From positions 17,632,223 to 17,696,222 of the forward strand of contig CM055102.1 in NCBI GenBank assembly GCA_029204225.1: 64,000 nucleotides of DNA, given 5' to 3'. The notes beneath the pieces are model-generated. The model was not told where the DNA came from, made no database searches, and saw only the letters and a list, made by a program, of their open reading frames with translations. A program made the position numbers and the translations under genes. This document shows positions 53,530 to 64,000 of the stretch, in pieces. This DNA comes from Diphasiastrum complanatum (lineage: Eukaryota; Streptophyta; Lycopodiopsida; Lycopodiales; Lycopodiaceae). Positions within the stretch are counted from its first letter, which is position 1. Each line of letters starts with the position of its first letter.

Positions 53530-55981
53530 TGGTTTGCAGGTCGTAGTACTGCTTTCCTAAGACTTCATAGCTAGTTGAATCATCATCTGTCATTGTTCTG
53601 CTTTCATCCAACTTGACGTCTATGACTGTCTTCACTTGATTCGTCTCTGGTATGTAGACCCTATAGTATGACGAATGGTTGTCATACCCGATGAGGTATC
53701 CTTGTTCGACTTTCTCATCAAGCTTCTTTCGAAGGTTTTCTAGAATGTGTGCATAATCTACAAAGCCAAAGATCCGAACATGCATCAGATTGGGCTTTCT
53801 TTTCCACCATAGTTCATGTGGTGTTGTGTGAGGAACACCATATTTGCCTATCATGTTTTGGATGTAGGCAACTATAGCTACTGCTTCAGCCCATAGCACT
53901 CTTGGTGCCTTCAAGTAGGCCATCATGCACCTAGCAACTTCCATAAGTGTCATGTTCTTTCTTTCAGCAACACCATTGTGTTGTAGTGTATAGGATGCAA
54001 TCCTTCTATGAAGAAATTCTCGATCATTTCAGAAGTCAAAGAATCGGTTGGAGATGTATTCTCCACCACGATCAGTTCTGATCTGCTTCACTTTGTTTCT
54101 TGTGCATCTTTCTGCCTAGTTCATGTATTCTATGAACTTGTCAATTGCTTCTGATTTTTGTTGTATGAAGTAGACTCTGGCAAACTTACTGTAGTTGTCA
54201 ATGAAGCTGATGTAGTATTTTGAGCCACCTACTGAGATCATGTCGAAAGGTCCTCAGATGTCCGAATGTACCAGCTTCAAAATCTTTGTTGTTCTGAAGG
54301 AGTCCCTGGTGAAGGGAGTTCAAGACATCTTTCCTTTCATGCACGCATCACAGTTTGTCGAGTTCATTGCATTCGTGATGCTTACTCCTGTGATAGCTCC
54401 ATGCTGGCTTGTCTGATACAATGCCATCGGGTTCATGTGGCATAGTCTCCTGTGCCATAGAACATATGTAGATTTGTGAGCTTGGTGTGCTTGATCTGCT
54501 GGTAGGCACACCTTCAGATGATATAGGTTGCTCTTTCGTCTTCCTTGTGTAACAAGTGTGCTGGTGCTAGCATCAACGACATTGCATGTTTCGTTTGAAA
54601 ATGTCATACGCATCCCAACATCTGCTATTCTTGCAACTGAGAACAAGTCTTGTTGTAGTGTGGGCATGAATAGAACATTTTCTAATCGTCAGTCTTTGTC
54701 GTTTGTGTTGAGCCATAGCAAACCAATGCCATTCATTTGATGTATCTGTCTCCAAGAACTATGTATCTGGATGGATCTGTACTTTGGAAGTCAAACATTA
54801 TTCATCTTGATGTCACGAAGTGAGAGGTTGCTCCTGAATCCAGGATGACCTCTTGTGTGTCAGATGTTGAGGCTGCACACACATCTATACATACATAGGC
54901 GGTCAAATTACCATTGTTCGACCTTTCTTTGCCCATCTTTGAGCTTTTGGGCTCTTCGATGTAGAATGAACGATTGTTGTTCTCCCATTTGCCTTGAGGC
55001 TGCTTCCTCGGATTCTGGTAGCAGTGCATGGCTACATGACCTTTCTTGTGGCAATGAATGCATTCGATCTTTGGGTTCAACCAACATAAATCGATTGTGT
55101 GTCCTTCATGTTTGCATCTCATGCACGTCTTCTTTTCGATGTCTTGTTGTCTCGACTTCCTTTGTTCTTCCATTTGTCTCTGGTGGCTCCTTCTGTCTGT
55201 TGGTCTCGATCCTACTTTTGGTTTAACTCCCTCTTAGGCTTGAATTGTTTCTTCAGCATTTCTTTGCTGGTATAGGGTGCCTGATCAGAGGCACCTTTGT
55301 GATCAAGATGCTCACGGTCTTCGACTTCTTCCTGAATCTCGATCACTACCTTTTTGAGAGTCATATCTGGATCCTTTGCTAACAACGTTTGGGTCTTCTA
55401 AAAGGACCTTGGTAAAGCTCATAGCAAGTAGGTGAGCTGCTTCTCATCTGCTACTACATTGTGTAATTAAAGGAATAGATCTTTCATCTTTCTGATAAAG
55501 GATGTGAGGTCTTTGCCATCCCATCATAGGTTAGTCAACTGGTCTTCGAGAAGCGTTATCTGGCTACGTGATTTCATCGGAAACCTGGTAAGTAATGTAT
55601 TCCACATCTCTTTTCCATTAGAGAATGTTGCGAGGTCAAGCGTTAGGCTACCTTCGATGGATGAAGACAACATAGTTATTGCCTTGTCATTCTTTTCCCT
55701 CCATTCTCGTAGCTCTTTGCCGGTGATTGTAAGAATTTCTTCAATTCCATCTACCTAGGGCCATAGCCCTTCCTTCTCTCTGTAAGATGAGAGAGGTCTT
55801 CACCTTCCATGCTAGGAAGTTAGACCCATCAGAGTCGAGGATTGTGCAACTGCTTGCCATTGTTGCGAACTATGTTCTTCAATTTGTTTTCTGGTTTTTT
55901 ATTCTGAATGTTCAATGTCCTGGATCTGATAGCTCTGTAGCTATATCAACTCTTTGATAGGAGCATCAGGCTCTGATACCA
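53530..55981 (-). pseudogene. Family-B copia copy 3: gag to integrase end
   Basis: Right to left: primer site as GGCTCTGATACCA (55,969-55,981); leader and decayed gag (55,230-55,968); zinc knuckles CMRCKHEGHTIDLC and CIHCHKKGHVAMHC (54,802-55,173), better kept than in copies 1 and 2; protease LDSGATSHF; GAG-pre-integrase WHRRLCHMNPMALY (54,320-54,667); integrase to TPHELWWKRKPNLMHVRIFG and YLIGYDNHSSYYRVYI (53,459-53,953). It stops after GKQYYDLQTN at the junction with the SET gene, so RT and RNase H are absent. Confidence 0.9.
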
Positions 55982-56862
55982 CTGTAGATCACTATAAAAA
56001 ATGAGTGAAAATTCGGATACGTCAAACATTCTGCTTCCATTGTTGTTGAGAACCTAGATGGAATTCGATTCTGTCTGTTGACTATTGCCTGCTAGATCAG
56101 ATCTACAATCCTCCATAGTGTAGATAGACATTGCTGACCTACGTTTCATTGTTTAAGCATTCAAAAAGATGAATCAGTGTGCGGAATAATGAATAAACGG
56201 TTGATTACGAACAAACAACAGTCAGACATCAAAGCATTTGAGATCATTTAACATGTGCATTCAAGCTACTATATTAGATTCAATGCTCCCTTTTGTAAGA
56301 GCGATGTTGTGACAAGCCCACACAATGCGTCGCCGTGAGAAATACTATCTCTCATGAATCATATCAGATCGTCTCGCTTACTAGTAGACTTCTTGGATGT
56401 TTGCTCAACAATATTGTGCTTAGCTCAGGTTGACACTCAACCAATTGAAAATCCAAGTGATGTACAATCGATTCTCTCATCTTCAATCTGATTATATAGA
56501 TGAAAGGAGAAAGGTTTTATCTAATCTCTAGTTACAAGAATGGTTGATTAAGCATGTTCCAAGGTATCCAAAGTGCCTTCAGTATCATCCGTAGAGGGTG
56601 ACATCCTTCTGGTACTTTCTTGATCTCCTTTGTACTTGGATCGTGAAGATCCGCCACCTTTTGATCTTTGGGAGTTGTTCAACTGCATTCGGGCTTGGCC
56701 TTTCCCTTTGGGCTCCTTCGGTCCTCGAACATTTTATCTTCATCGTCAAATATCTTTCAGTTGTCGAGAACATCTAGCATTCGCCTGTGGGCAATGTTCC
56801 CTTGTATTTCCGCAGGCTCGAATTTGAAAGCTAGCAAAGCTTTGTGTCTCGAAACATTTTGA
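55982..56862 (-). repeat. Family-B LTR plus adjoining 3' sequence of another copy
   Basis: 55,983-56,600 matches 41,733-42,350. 56,608-56,862 matches 45,281-45,530, which lies downstream of RNase H in copy 1. The segment therefore joins an LTR to the end of a preceding family-B element, as expected for head-to-tail copies sharing an LTR. It is cut at 56,862 by the SET/transposase derivative. The exact LTR border is unresolved. Confidence 0.65.
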
Positions 56863-58650
56863 TTCTTCAATGTCGTCACCAATGGAGGATGCAAGTATAT
56901 GGCTTGAATTCAAATGCTTGTTCTTTAGGGGAGCAACACATGCAAGGATGCAACATCTCAAGGGCAAATCGTACATACATTGATGGATGTCCAGATGTGC
57001 ATGGAAACATTGCTACATATATAAATAATTCCATTGACCACCCTTTATTGACGAATGTGATTTTAAAAAATGCACCAATGGAAAAGAAGAATATTTCACT
57101 AGGAATGTAAAGGGCACTTATGTAATAATTTTAAGTCAAATGTGAATATTTAAATTTTGTTGATATGCAAAGATGTATAATCCATGCATTCTTGATTGTA
57201 TTTGGTTTGTGTCATTAAATATGTCAAATGTTAGGAGCATCATTCATCAAGTATAGTCTCAATTGTCATTTGCCTAGATGTTTACATAAGATAATAAGTG
57301 AAAGCTAATGTATGTGAAATTTATAAATATGTAAATATGTAGAAGTGTGCAATTCTTTGAGTTCATTCGGAATGCTAACAAGTTGGAAAGAACAATGGTC
57401 TAATGGATACACTGGTATGTTCATACTTTTTTAACAAAGAGGTAATTTATATTCATGCAACATTTAGATCTATCAAGTATTGGGAGGAAATGTTTATCAA
57501 GCATAGTTTCAGCCTACTTCTTGTTGTTTGGTATATAGGATTCTTCATTCTTTTTTAATGTTGGAGACAATAATGCTCGTAATGGCCGACGTAGACGAAG
57601 AATGTCATACAACAGTCCTCATAAAAAGCAATTACCTCATCATCAACGTCAAGGCTTAAAAGAGATGATGGAAATTGATGAGCACATTAATCGAGAGACT
57701 AATGCATCTTAATCTAGCTCATCTACCTCTTCGCACCCAAGTTCCAACAATGACAGTAAGCTTCCAATTAATGAAGAATTTGAAGCCATGGGAGTGGATG
57801 CTATGTACGAGGACTACAAGCAATATCATGCATGTCCAAAGGATTGCATTTTATATTGAGGAAGGTACCAATCACTCAAGAGATGTCCCATTTGTGATAC
57901 TCCTCGATATAGAGATGATTTGCAAGGAGCACCATTCCGTGCAAAGTTTTATGACATTTTCCAGTAATTCCACAACTGCAATGTTTGTATCGTTGTAAAT
58001 CTCTTGCACAATTTATGGACTAGCATACACACCATACCTCTACAACTGGCATGATGAGGGTACCTTCAGATTCACCTGCATGGAAACAAATCAACAAAGA
58101 GTATCCAAGCTTTGCCAATGAGTCAAGAAATGTGAGATTTGGTCTTGCAACAGATGGTGTGAACCCCTTTGGTGTACGAGCAACTACGTGGTCCATTTGG
58201 CCTGCTTGCTTGGTAAATTATAATATTCCTCCTTGGTTGAGTACAAAAAAGGGACACATTATGTTGGCACTTCTAATTCCTGGCCAACGCAAGGTTAAGA
58301 ACATGGATGTGTATCTTGAGCCGCTTATTGACGAGTCGAAAAATTTGTGGAAGGGGATAAAAGCATATGACATTTCACGCCCCTTACATGAGAGGGAGTT
58401 TACACTACATGCAATTGTAATGTGGACAATGTATGACTATCTAGAATTAAGCGAATGCTCAGGTAATCATTCAAACAATGTCTATCTTGTGTCATAGGAG
58501 TTTGTTCACAATTACATCCAACTAGTTTTTGGAGGAAGAGTTGAGAGAGAGATGCCTCCAAAGAGGATGTATGTGGAAGATTGGTGAAAACTATGGGAGG
58601 AATCTCAAGCAAAGCCAATCGATGGTATGAAAAGATTATCTTTAGGACAT
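56863..58650 (+). pseudogene. Deletion derivative of the SET gene and CACTA transposase
   Basis: In plus orientation the segment repeats the end of the SET domain (56,863-57,130; CTNGKEEYFTRNVKGTYV), the decayed SET-end duplicate (57,465-57,530), the transposase N-terminus (57,560-57,800; GDNNARNGRRRRRM), a Cys block (YHACPKDCILY, 57,815-57,860) and the TNP2 core (58,051-58,497; MRVPSDSPAWKQINKEYPSF, TTWSIWPACLVNYNIPPWL). A jump then leads to REMPPKRMYVEDW, and similarity ends after DGMKRLS near 58,650. Relative to 49.4-53.2 kb it lacks the SET start, the LYPG block and everything after REMPP. Orientation is opposite to that copy. Confidence 0.83.
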
Positions 58651-58938
58651 TGTTGAAGTAGAAGTAGAATAACTCCATAGAAGTGGTCCCTCTCTCTCTC
58701 GTCCCCCGAACCCTAATCTCAAAGAAACCCTAACTTGTCATGTTTTTCATCTTGAAGGTGACGCTTTGTGGATTTCAAGAACAATCATGGTATATATAGC
58801 GCTTCAATCAAAATGACATTAATTTTATGGGGCCCGTAATTGAAAGACACATGTCCATCAAACACATTATTGGTCAAAGCCCTAATCACATGTGGACCAA
58901 TGAAAATCTCTAAAATGCATTTTCTCCATAACAAACTA

Positions 58939-58941
<3 letters not shown>

Positions 58942-59005
<64 letters not shown>

Positions 59006-59025
59006 CGCTCACACACACACACACT
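58942..59025. repeat. (CT)n and (AC)n microsatellites
   Basis: About 30 CT units (58,942-59,003) are followed, after CACG, by an AC run (59,010-59,025). Confidence 0.97.
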
Positions 59026-61338
59026 CATATTTTACCTATAATATATAGCAAGTTTGATTTTCCTACGAAAATGTATACATTAAGTGCATGATTTCAAAGT
59101 ACTGCAATACATTTAAACTAATGCTTTGCAATTGTATCATAACAACGGTCTACTCCTTACATCAATCATGTAAACCATGTAAAAAGTACAAGTAACTTCT
59201 CAATCATGTGAGCAATGCAAAACGTACAAGTAACCTATTCAGCGCTTCCTCCTATTTTGTGCATTCCAACAAACAATTGGCTTGGCAATACTTAGGGGAG
59301 AGAGCAAAAGGCCATTTGTATTTTCTTTTGCTCTAGGCTTGTGGCAGTGCTCAAAAAACCTATTTTGAGTTATCCTCAAAAAACTTGCATTTTATAGAAC
59401 TTCTCAGTTTTTTGAAGACTTCTAGGTACATATGCTTGTATAAATAACCGTCAAACATTTTATGATGTCAATTTTTGAGAAAATTTGCCAATTCCATTCC
59501 TATAGTTTGCCGATTTTCCCGAGCAATGGCTTGTGGCATATAGTATTCTCTATAGAAATGGGAGGTGAAATTCTTTGACACTATCAAGGCGTACAAGCGA
59601 AAACGATTCAATTATCTACAAGTGAAAACAATCAATTATCAAAGGCGATAATGAAGTGCCTATAACAATTTCAAGAGCATTGAAAATTTGGATGATTTTG
59701 AATGTGTTCAATTGAACAAGTGTGTGGCCATATACATGTCCATGCACTTAGCTAAAGATCCAAACTCACCCAATTATTTCCATGGGAAAAATGGGATAAT
59801 TCTCTATCACAAGTTGCCAAGGAGGTCTAATTCTTCTCGTAGTAAGGTAGTTGATGGTCAATCCATGACCTTACAGAGGATCTGACAAATACAAAGTCTA
59901 AAAATCAAAAGAAGCAACAAAATGTTGAGTAACAATGGACCCTCGCATTACATGCCGACAGTTGGCTGTTGAATGAATAAAATCACACATAGATGTTCTT
60001 TCTTGGAATTTTGAAAGACTAAAAAGTACTTGTATTTGATTGGTAAAAACATGAGACCTTTCTTACCAACTAGACTGGCCAACTTGAAATGCTTTATGAA
60101 TAGAGGATAACTATTAACGTTCACAAAGTAAGTCTTCTTGTTCATAACCCTCTTAACATTCATCAATATAACCATTTCTAGTTATGATAGATTTCAAAAC
60201 AAATTGGAGTGCCTACATAGTTCTTAATCAAGATGGATGTAATACCAATATTGATTATTAGCTACAATAAATGCTCATAGATGAGAAGGATCTTTGCTCT
60301 CAATTTAGTTAGTAAATGATTCCCCATATATACATCAAAATAGCAAAAGCTTCTATTTATTTGTAAGCATTGTATGATTTAAGGTTTAAAAGCTTGCATC
60401 CTCCAATGTTTAACTCAAAAGTAGAATGTGCAAAATACAATGACAAAAGGAGAGTAGAACAAAAAGCATCAACACCAAGCAAAATTAATCAAACGGTCAA
60501 CCATATTATCATTCATTCGTTAGTCTTTGCTTTATGCAAAAAGAAAAAAAAAAAGGTGAAGTTAAGAGATATAAGTTGGCACATTAGAGGATACTTCTTC
60601 CTTGCAAACAAAAATAAGATGAGTCACTTAATCATCCAATTAATTTCTCTCTTTGTGCAAAAAAAGTTACAACATCAAGTCATACAAGATGTCCCTCCAC
60701 ATAGCACATTACTGGATACATTTATTTTAGGAGGGGTATGCACATGTCCAATATACAAAGCCTTTAGACAAATACACATTCTTTTATACAGTACATCCTT
60801 TATCCACTAAAACTCCCTTGTATCCAAGGTCATATTGCTCAAAAAGTCATGAAAAGCTTGTACTAGAGGTTTTTGAGCTAAGAGCAAGTCAAATGCATAA
60901 AGAACCAAATACATCAATCTTCACAAGTTCGTAGGTAGCTTTCTCTCGCTTTCTAAAGGTAATAGGTACACTCATCAATGATGAAGGAGAGCGCTAAATT
61001 GCAAAAGCAATCACAAAATTCTCCTCACCTGATCAACAAAATCAAGACAAAATGAAGATAAAATCATAGTAAAACTCCCGAGCTACATACTTTTGGCCAA
61101 AACAATCAAATTAAGCAGGCTAAGGATTAAGTAAAAAGTTCTCAAGCGTAAGAACTATTCGACCAAGTATTGAGAGGACTACATCACACCATTGATTGAT
61201 CGGATTGTTAAGATTTACAAGCACATCCATCTCTTATGCAGATTGGGATTCTTGACAAATGACTTAGTCATAAAAGAAATAAAAATGTGTTAGGAAAGGC
61301 CAATGTTTTATAGCAAGAAAAAACTTCTCGATCCACCA
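59026..61338. other. AT-rich intergenic DNA downstream of the GATA gene
   Basis: No supported gene. Small frames such as 59,688-59,885 (+), 59,948-60,175 (-) and 60,370-60,810 (+) show no family motif. The last few hundred bases before 61,339 would include the 3' untranslated region of the GATA gene. Confidence 0.55.
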
Positions 61339-63089
61339 CTAACTTCTCGCATAACTACATGCGCGTCTGCCGACCTTTTTGTACCGAATGCCACATGCAT
61401 TGCACAGGGACTGCACACAACCCACGATCATTGGTTAAGATAATCATCTTGGATTGAACATGATGCATAACAACAAATGTGCTCTCACCCTTAACATCCC
61501 CTAAACAGAATTGCTAATGTGTATGAGCCCAAAACCTTGAAAATTAATGGGTACAGAAGACAGGATAGAGCAGTTTATTCCACCTTGGGGCCCATGGGAC
61601 CATTTCTCCATAGAGGAGTCTTTGATGTTCCACAATGTGCACAAGTCCTTGGAACATTGCACTGGTCTATCAATGTTTTTCCAGTTGCAAATTGCAGCAT
61701 TGACCCTGGATTAGCAGAGCATTGATTTGTTGAATAAGTAGGACGCAAAGGTGACAAGAACTCGGAACCTCTATTGGACGGAAGCAAATTTAGGATAGCC
61801 TCATTGAAAACTTGAGATTCTCCCAGTGAAGGAGTCCAAGTTCTTTGACTGGATAGCATATCCTTGCATCCTGGATAGAAAATTGTGCACTGGCTTTCAA
61901 AAAAACTCCTGGTTTTGGACACACCATCTAAACCCAAGTGCCCGCTGAAGTGGTCCTGAAAGAATCTCATACAACGTGACTCAGAGAGTTGTATAGCTAT
62001 TCTAGAAATTGAATATTTAGACAAAAGACATATGTACTACTAATAGAGCAAAATTTAATAAAAAAAGCTTGAGAAACATACAAATCTTGCAATCAAATCA
62101 TATATACTGCTCGGAAAAAGAATGAAAGCAGTCTTCAGCCGCATGGATTGACAGGTCTTACTGAAGATCAAAGATCTAGAACTAGACAATGGGCGAGTCA
62201 CACGGGAAATAGATCCTAGATTGCTTTGAGAGTGCGTTAGATGCTTTCAATGAGATAGACAGTGGATACTAACCTCGTGACTTCTACGATTTACGAATTG
62301 TTCCAGATTCTGATAAGTTGAATGTAGGCTTGAATCAATCAGCTTTGGTCCAGAGGAGGCTGGCGGCCACACGAACATGAATCTAGACGATCCATTATCT
62401 GCAACACGCGCAGGTGATCCGCATCTTGACATCTGTGTACGTGTATGTGACCATTCTCTCTTTCTGGTAGCTGCTGTGCCAAGCGAAAGAGTACAATCTA
62501 CTTCAGATACTGTGTCCGAGTTATCTTCGAAGTGCTGAACCAAGTCATGCACAGGCAGTATCCGTGGGGAGGTACAACATGAACTTGGCTGCGAACCTGC
62601 ATAAGAACTGCTAAGAGAATGCGTCCGAGACTGGCCCATGAAATCAGTGCAAATTGACAGACTCGCACTAAATATGACAGGAGTTTGAAGCTGCATGGAG
62701 CTAGTTCCATCTATCTCTGATACTGTTGTTGATAAGTCTGCAGCTTCGAAAGAGTTTGGAATGGTGTCGGTGGCTGATTGCGTTGTGGACTGGGGAGCCA
62801 CTGTGAAGTCTGCAGTAGCACCTTCAAAACGACAACATGCATCTACTTCCGTTGTGCTGTGCTGGACGTTAGACCTAGTGTGATGGCTAACAATATCACC
62901 GTACGACGGAGAACAGGGCGGAGGGACATGCATGACATTGCGTTGTTGAGCGTTGTAGTTGCTGACTTCCTCGAGCTCAGACTTGTACATGTTCTCCTCC
63001 CATGCGAAATTGCTCCGAGCCATTGTCAGCTCTTCCATTCCCACTGAAGTAGGCTTCAAAATCGTACTCAGCAGAAAAGCAATAACCAT
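61339..63089 (-). CDS. GATA-type zinc-finger transcription factor, three exons
   Basis: Exons are 62,274-63,089, 61,584-61,955 and 61,339-61,410. Splice sites are GTTAGT/TTTCAG and GTGGAA/GTGCAG, both phase 0. The protein is 419 residues from the first ATG (an in-frame TAA lies 9 bases upstream); ATGs at residues 18 and 23 are alternatives. The single finger is C-x2-C-x18-C-x2-C: CAHCGTSKTPLWRNGPMGPK (377-396) from exon 2 and SLCNACGIRYKK (397-408) from exon 3, so an intron splits the finger after GPK. The 18-residue loop is the plant GATA type. DCTLSLG (198-204) resembles the CTLSLG motif of HAN-like class-B GATA proteins, and the N-terminal region is Ser/Thr-rich. Only 11 residues follow the basic RYKK. 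GATA factors bind WGATAR sites in the nucleus. Exon 3 was found by splice logic; a longer alternative 3' end is possible. Confidence 0.85.
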
Positions 63090-64000
63090 GTGTATTTATC
63101 TCTCCTAGTTATCTTCCATACACACAGCTGAGTTGTCCATACACTCCATCTGAGAGAGGATCAAAGCGCAAAGACAATGAAGTTTTTGAACCCATACCAT
63201 TACAATTTCTACCATCACAACCGACCTAGTATCACTTCCGTTTGCAGAAAGAATATCCGTGGAATTATTACAACCGAGCTAGTATCACTTCCGTTAGCAA
63301 AAAGTCTTTTGGTAGATGACAAACACCTTAGGTAAACCGAAGAATTAAAGCAATCATTAGATAAGAATTGCTGCATACAACAACCACTGAACTCTCAAAT
63401 TTCTAATCTTCCCGCAGAATTCTAACGTAGTTTCGAAACCCGAGAACTGAATTCCCTTCTCATCAAACAAATATACCTCGAAGAACTTAGCTAGAGCTAA
63501 TGCTGAGCACAGGCACCATGCCAGATCATGCACGCCAGACTCTCAGCAAAGAAATGCTGCTTTTTCAGAGTATAGCACAGATTACAGTGCACTTGTTTAT
63601 CTGAAATGCACCTACACTGGATGAGGAAACAATAATAATCAATCAGCAGCAGCATCATCATCTGGATTCTGCAACTGCAAGGCATTCCATCTCTGATCAC
63701 GAAGCAGGCTGCAGTCATCCCCAGCTGTCTACTCCACTGCCCCACTCCGATCTCCTCTACTGCGTGTCAGCAATCGATCTACCGCAGAAATAATAGGCAG
63801 AGAAATCTACAGAAATATTTGCAGGATCTTTGATATTCTTCTGTCCTCCTGTCTCCTGTGTCAGGGCCGAAGTTTGACCCAAGCCATCCCGTCGCGTTTC
63901 ATTCTGAAGGGTACAACGAGGGCCCTTGACCTGCAACTTACGAAGGAAATCCTCTGGAGGAGCCCGTCAGAGCTCCCTTCAGGTGACTTTTAAACGTCGT
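63090..64000. other. Upstream region of the GATA gene
   Basis: No further coding exon is supported. The region is less AT-rich than the rest of the window and probably holds the 5' untranslated leader and promoter. An 18-bp phrase (CTAGTATCACTTCCGTT) occurs twice, near 63,225 and 63,283, a short direct repeat. No clear TATA box could be tied to a start site. Confidence 0.45.

Noticed and set aside
59688-60810. Small ORFs near 59.7, 60.0 and 60.4 kb
   Set aside because: No recognisable motif, no splice support, composition like the spacer.

Overview
The window is a repeat-rich stretch of a land-plant nuclear genome. Evidence: a spliced plant-type GATA transcription factor at the right edge, Ty1/copia retrotransposons with a plant-type initiator-tRNA primer site (TGGTATCAGAGCC), plant CACTA-type transposase domains, long dinucleotide microsatellites and AT-rich intergenic DNA. 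Nothing fixes the species. All claims come from reading the sequence; no database search was run.

Layout. 1-7.1 kb: AT-rich intergenic DNA with a 63-bp tandem repeat and a three-exon Ptta/En-Spm-like gene (minus). 7.1-13 kb: fragments of a SET-domain gene family (plus at 7.1 kb, minus at 11-13 kb), a copia tail with its LTR, and a spliced Ulp1-like (C48) protease gene whose intron holds paired inverted 18-mers. 13-24.7 kb: copia fragments, one split by a 2.4-kb LTR element (TSD ATAGG), then a larger non-autonomous LTR element. 24.7-27.2 kb: a broken histone H3/CENH3-like gene (minus), an array of the same paired 18-mers, and a divergent unknown ORF (plus).

27.2-49.4 kb: old minus-strand copia copies (family B) carrying younger insertions: a complete autonomous copia (27,399-33,829, TSD TGAGG, about 6 LTR differences in 655 bp), a gag-protease-only relative (34,475-39,046, TSD GAGAG), and a chimeric element (42,355-45,280) whose LTR is itself a giant inverted repeat. 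49.4-53.5 kb: a CACTA-type transposase with a SET-domain gene upstream on the same strand; a deletion derivative of the same pair lies in opposite orientation at 56.9-58.65 kb. 53.5-56.9 kb: another family-B copia. 59-64 kb: quiet DNA and the GATA gene (minus), the only clearly single-copy host gene.

How the parts relate. Retrotransposons were inserted into one another, and target-site duplications plus LTR divergence order the events. The autonomous copia and its non-autonomous relatives share primer site, polypurine tract, LTR ends and LTR palindromes, so they look like one mobilised group. The less ordinary signals are: (i) inverted 18-mer pairs at a 53-bp offset (about five helical turns) at two loci 15 kb apart; (ii) the H3/CENH3-like gene abutting that array; (iii) repeated co-occurrence of a SET-domain gene with a CACTA transposase; (iv) transposase lesions that are all transitions to TGA.
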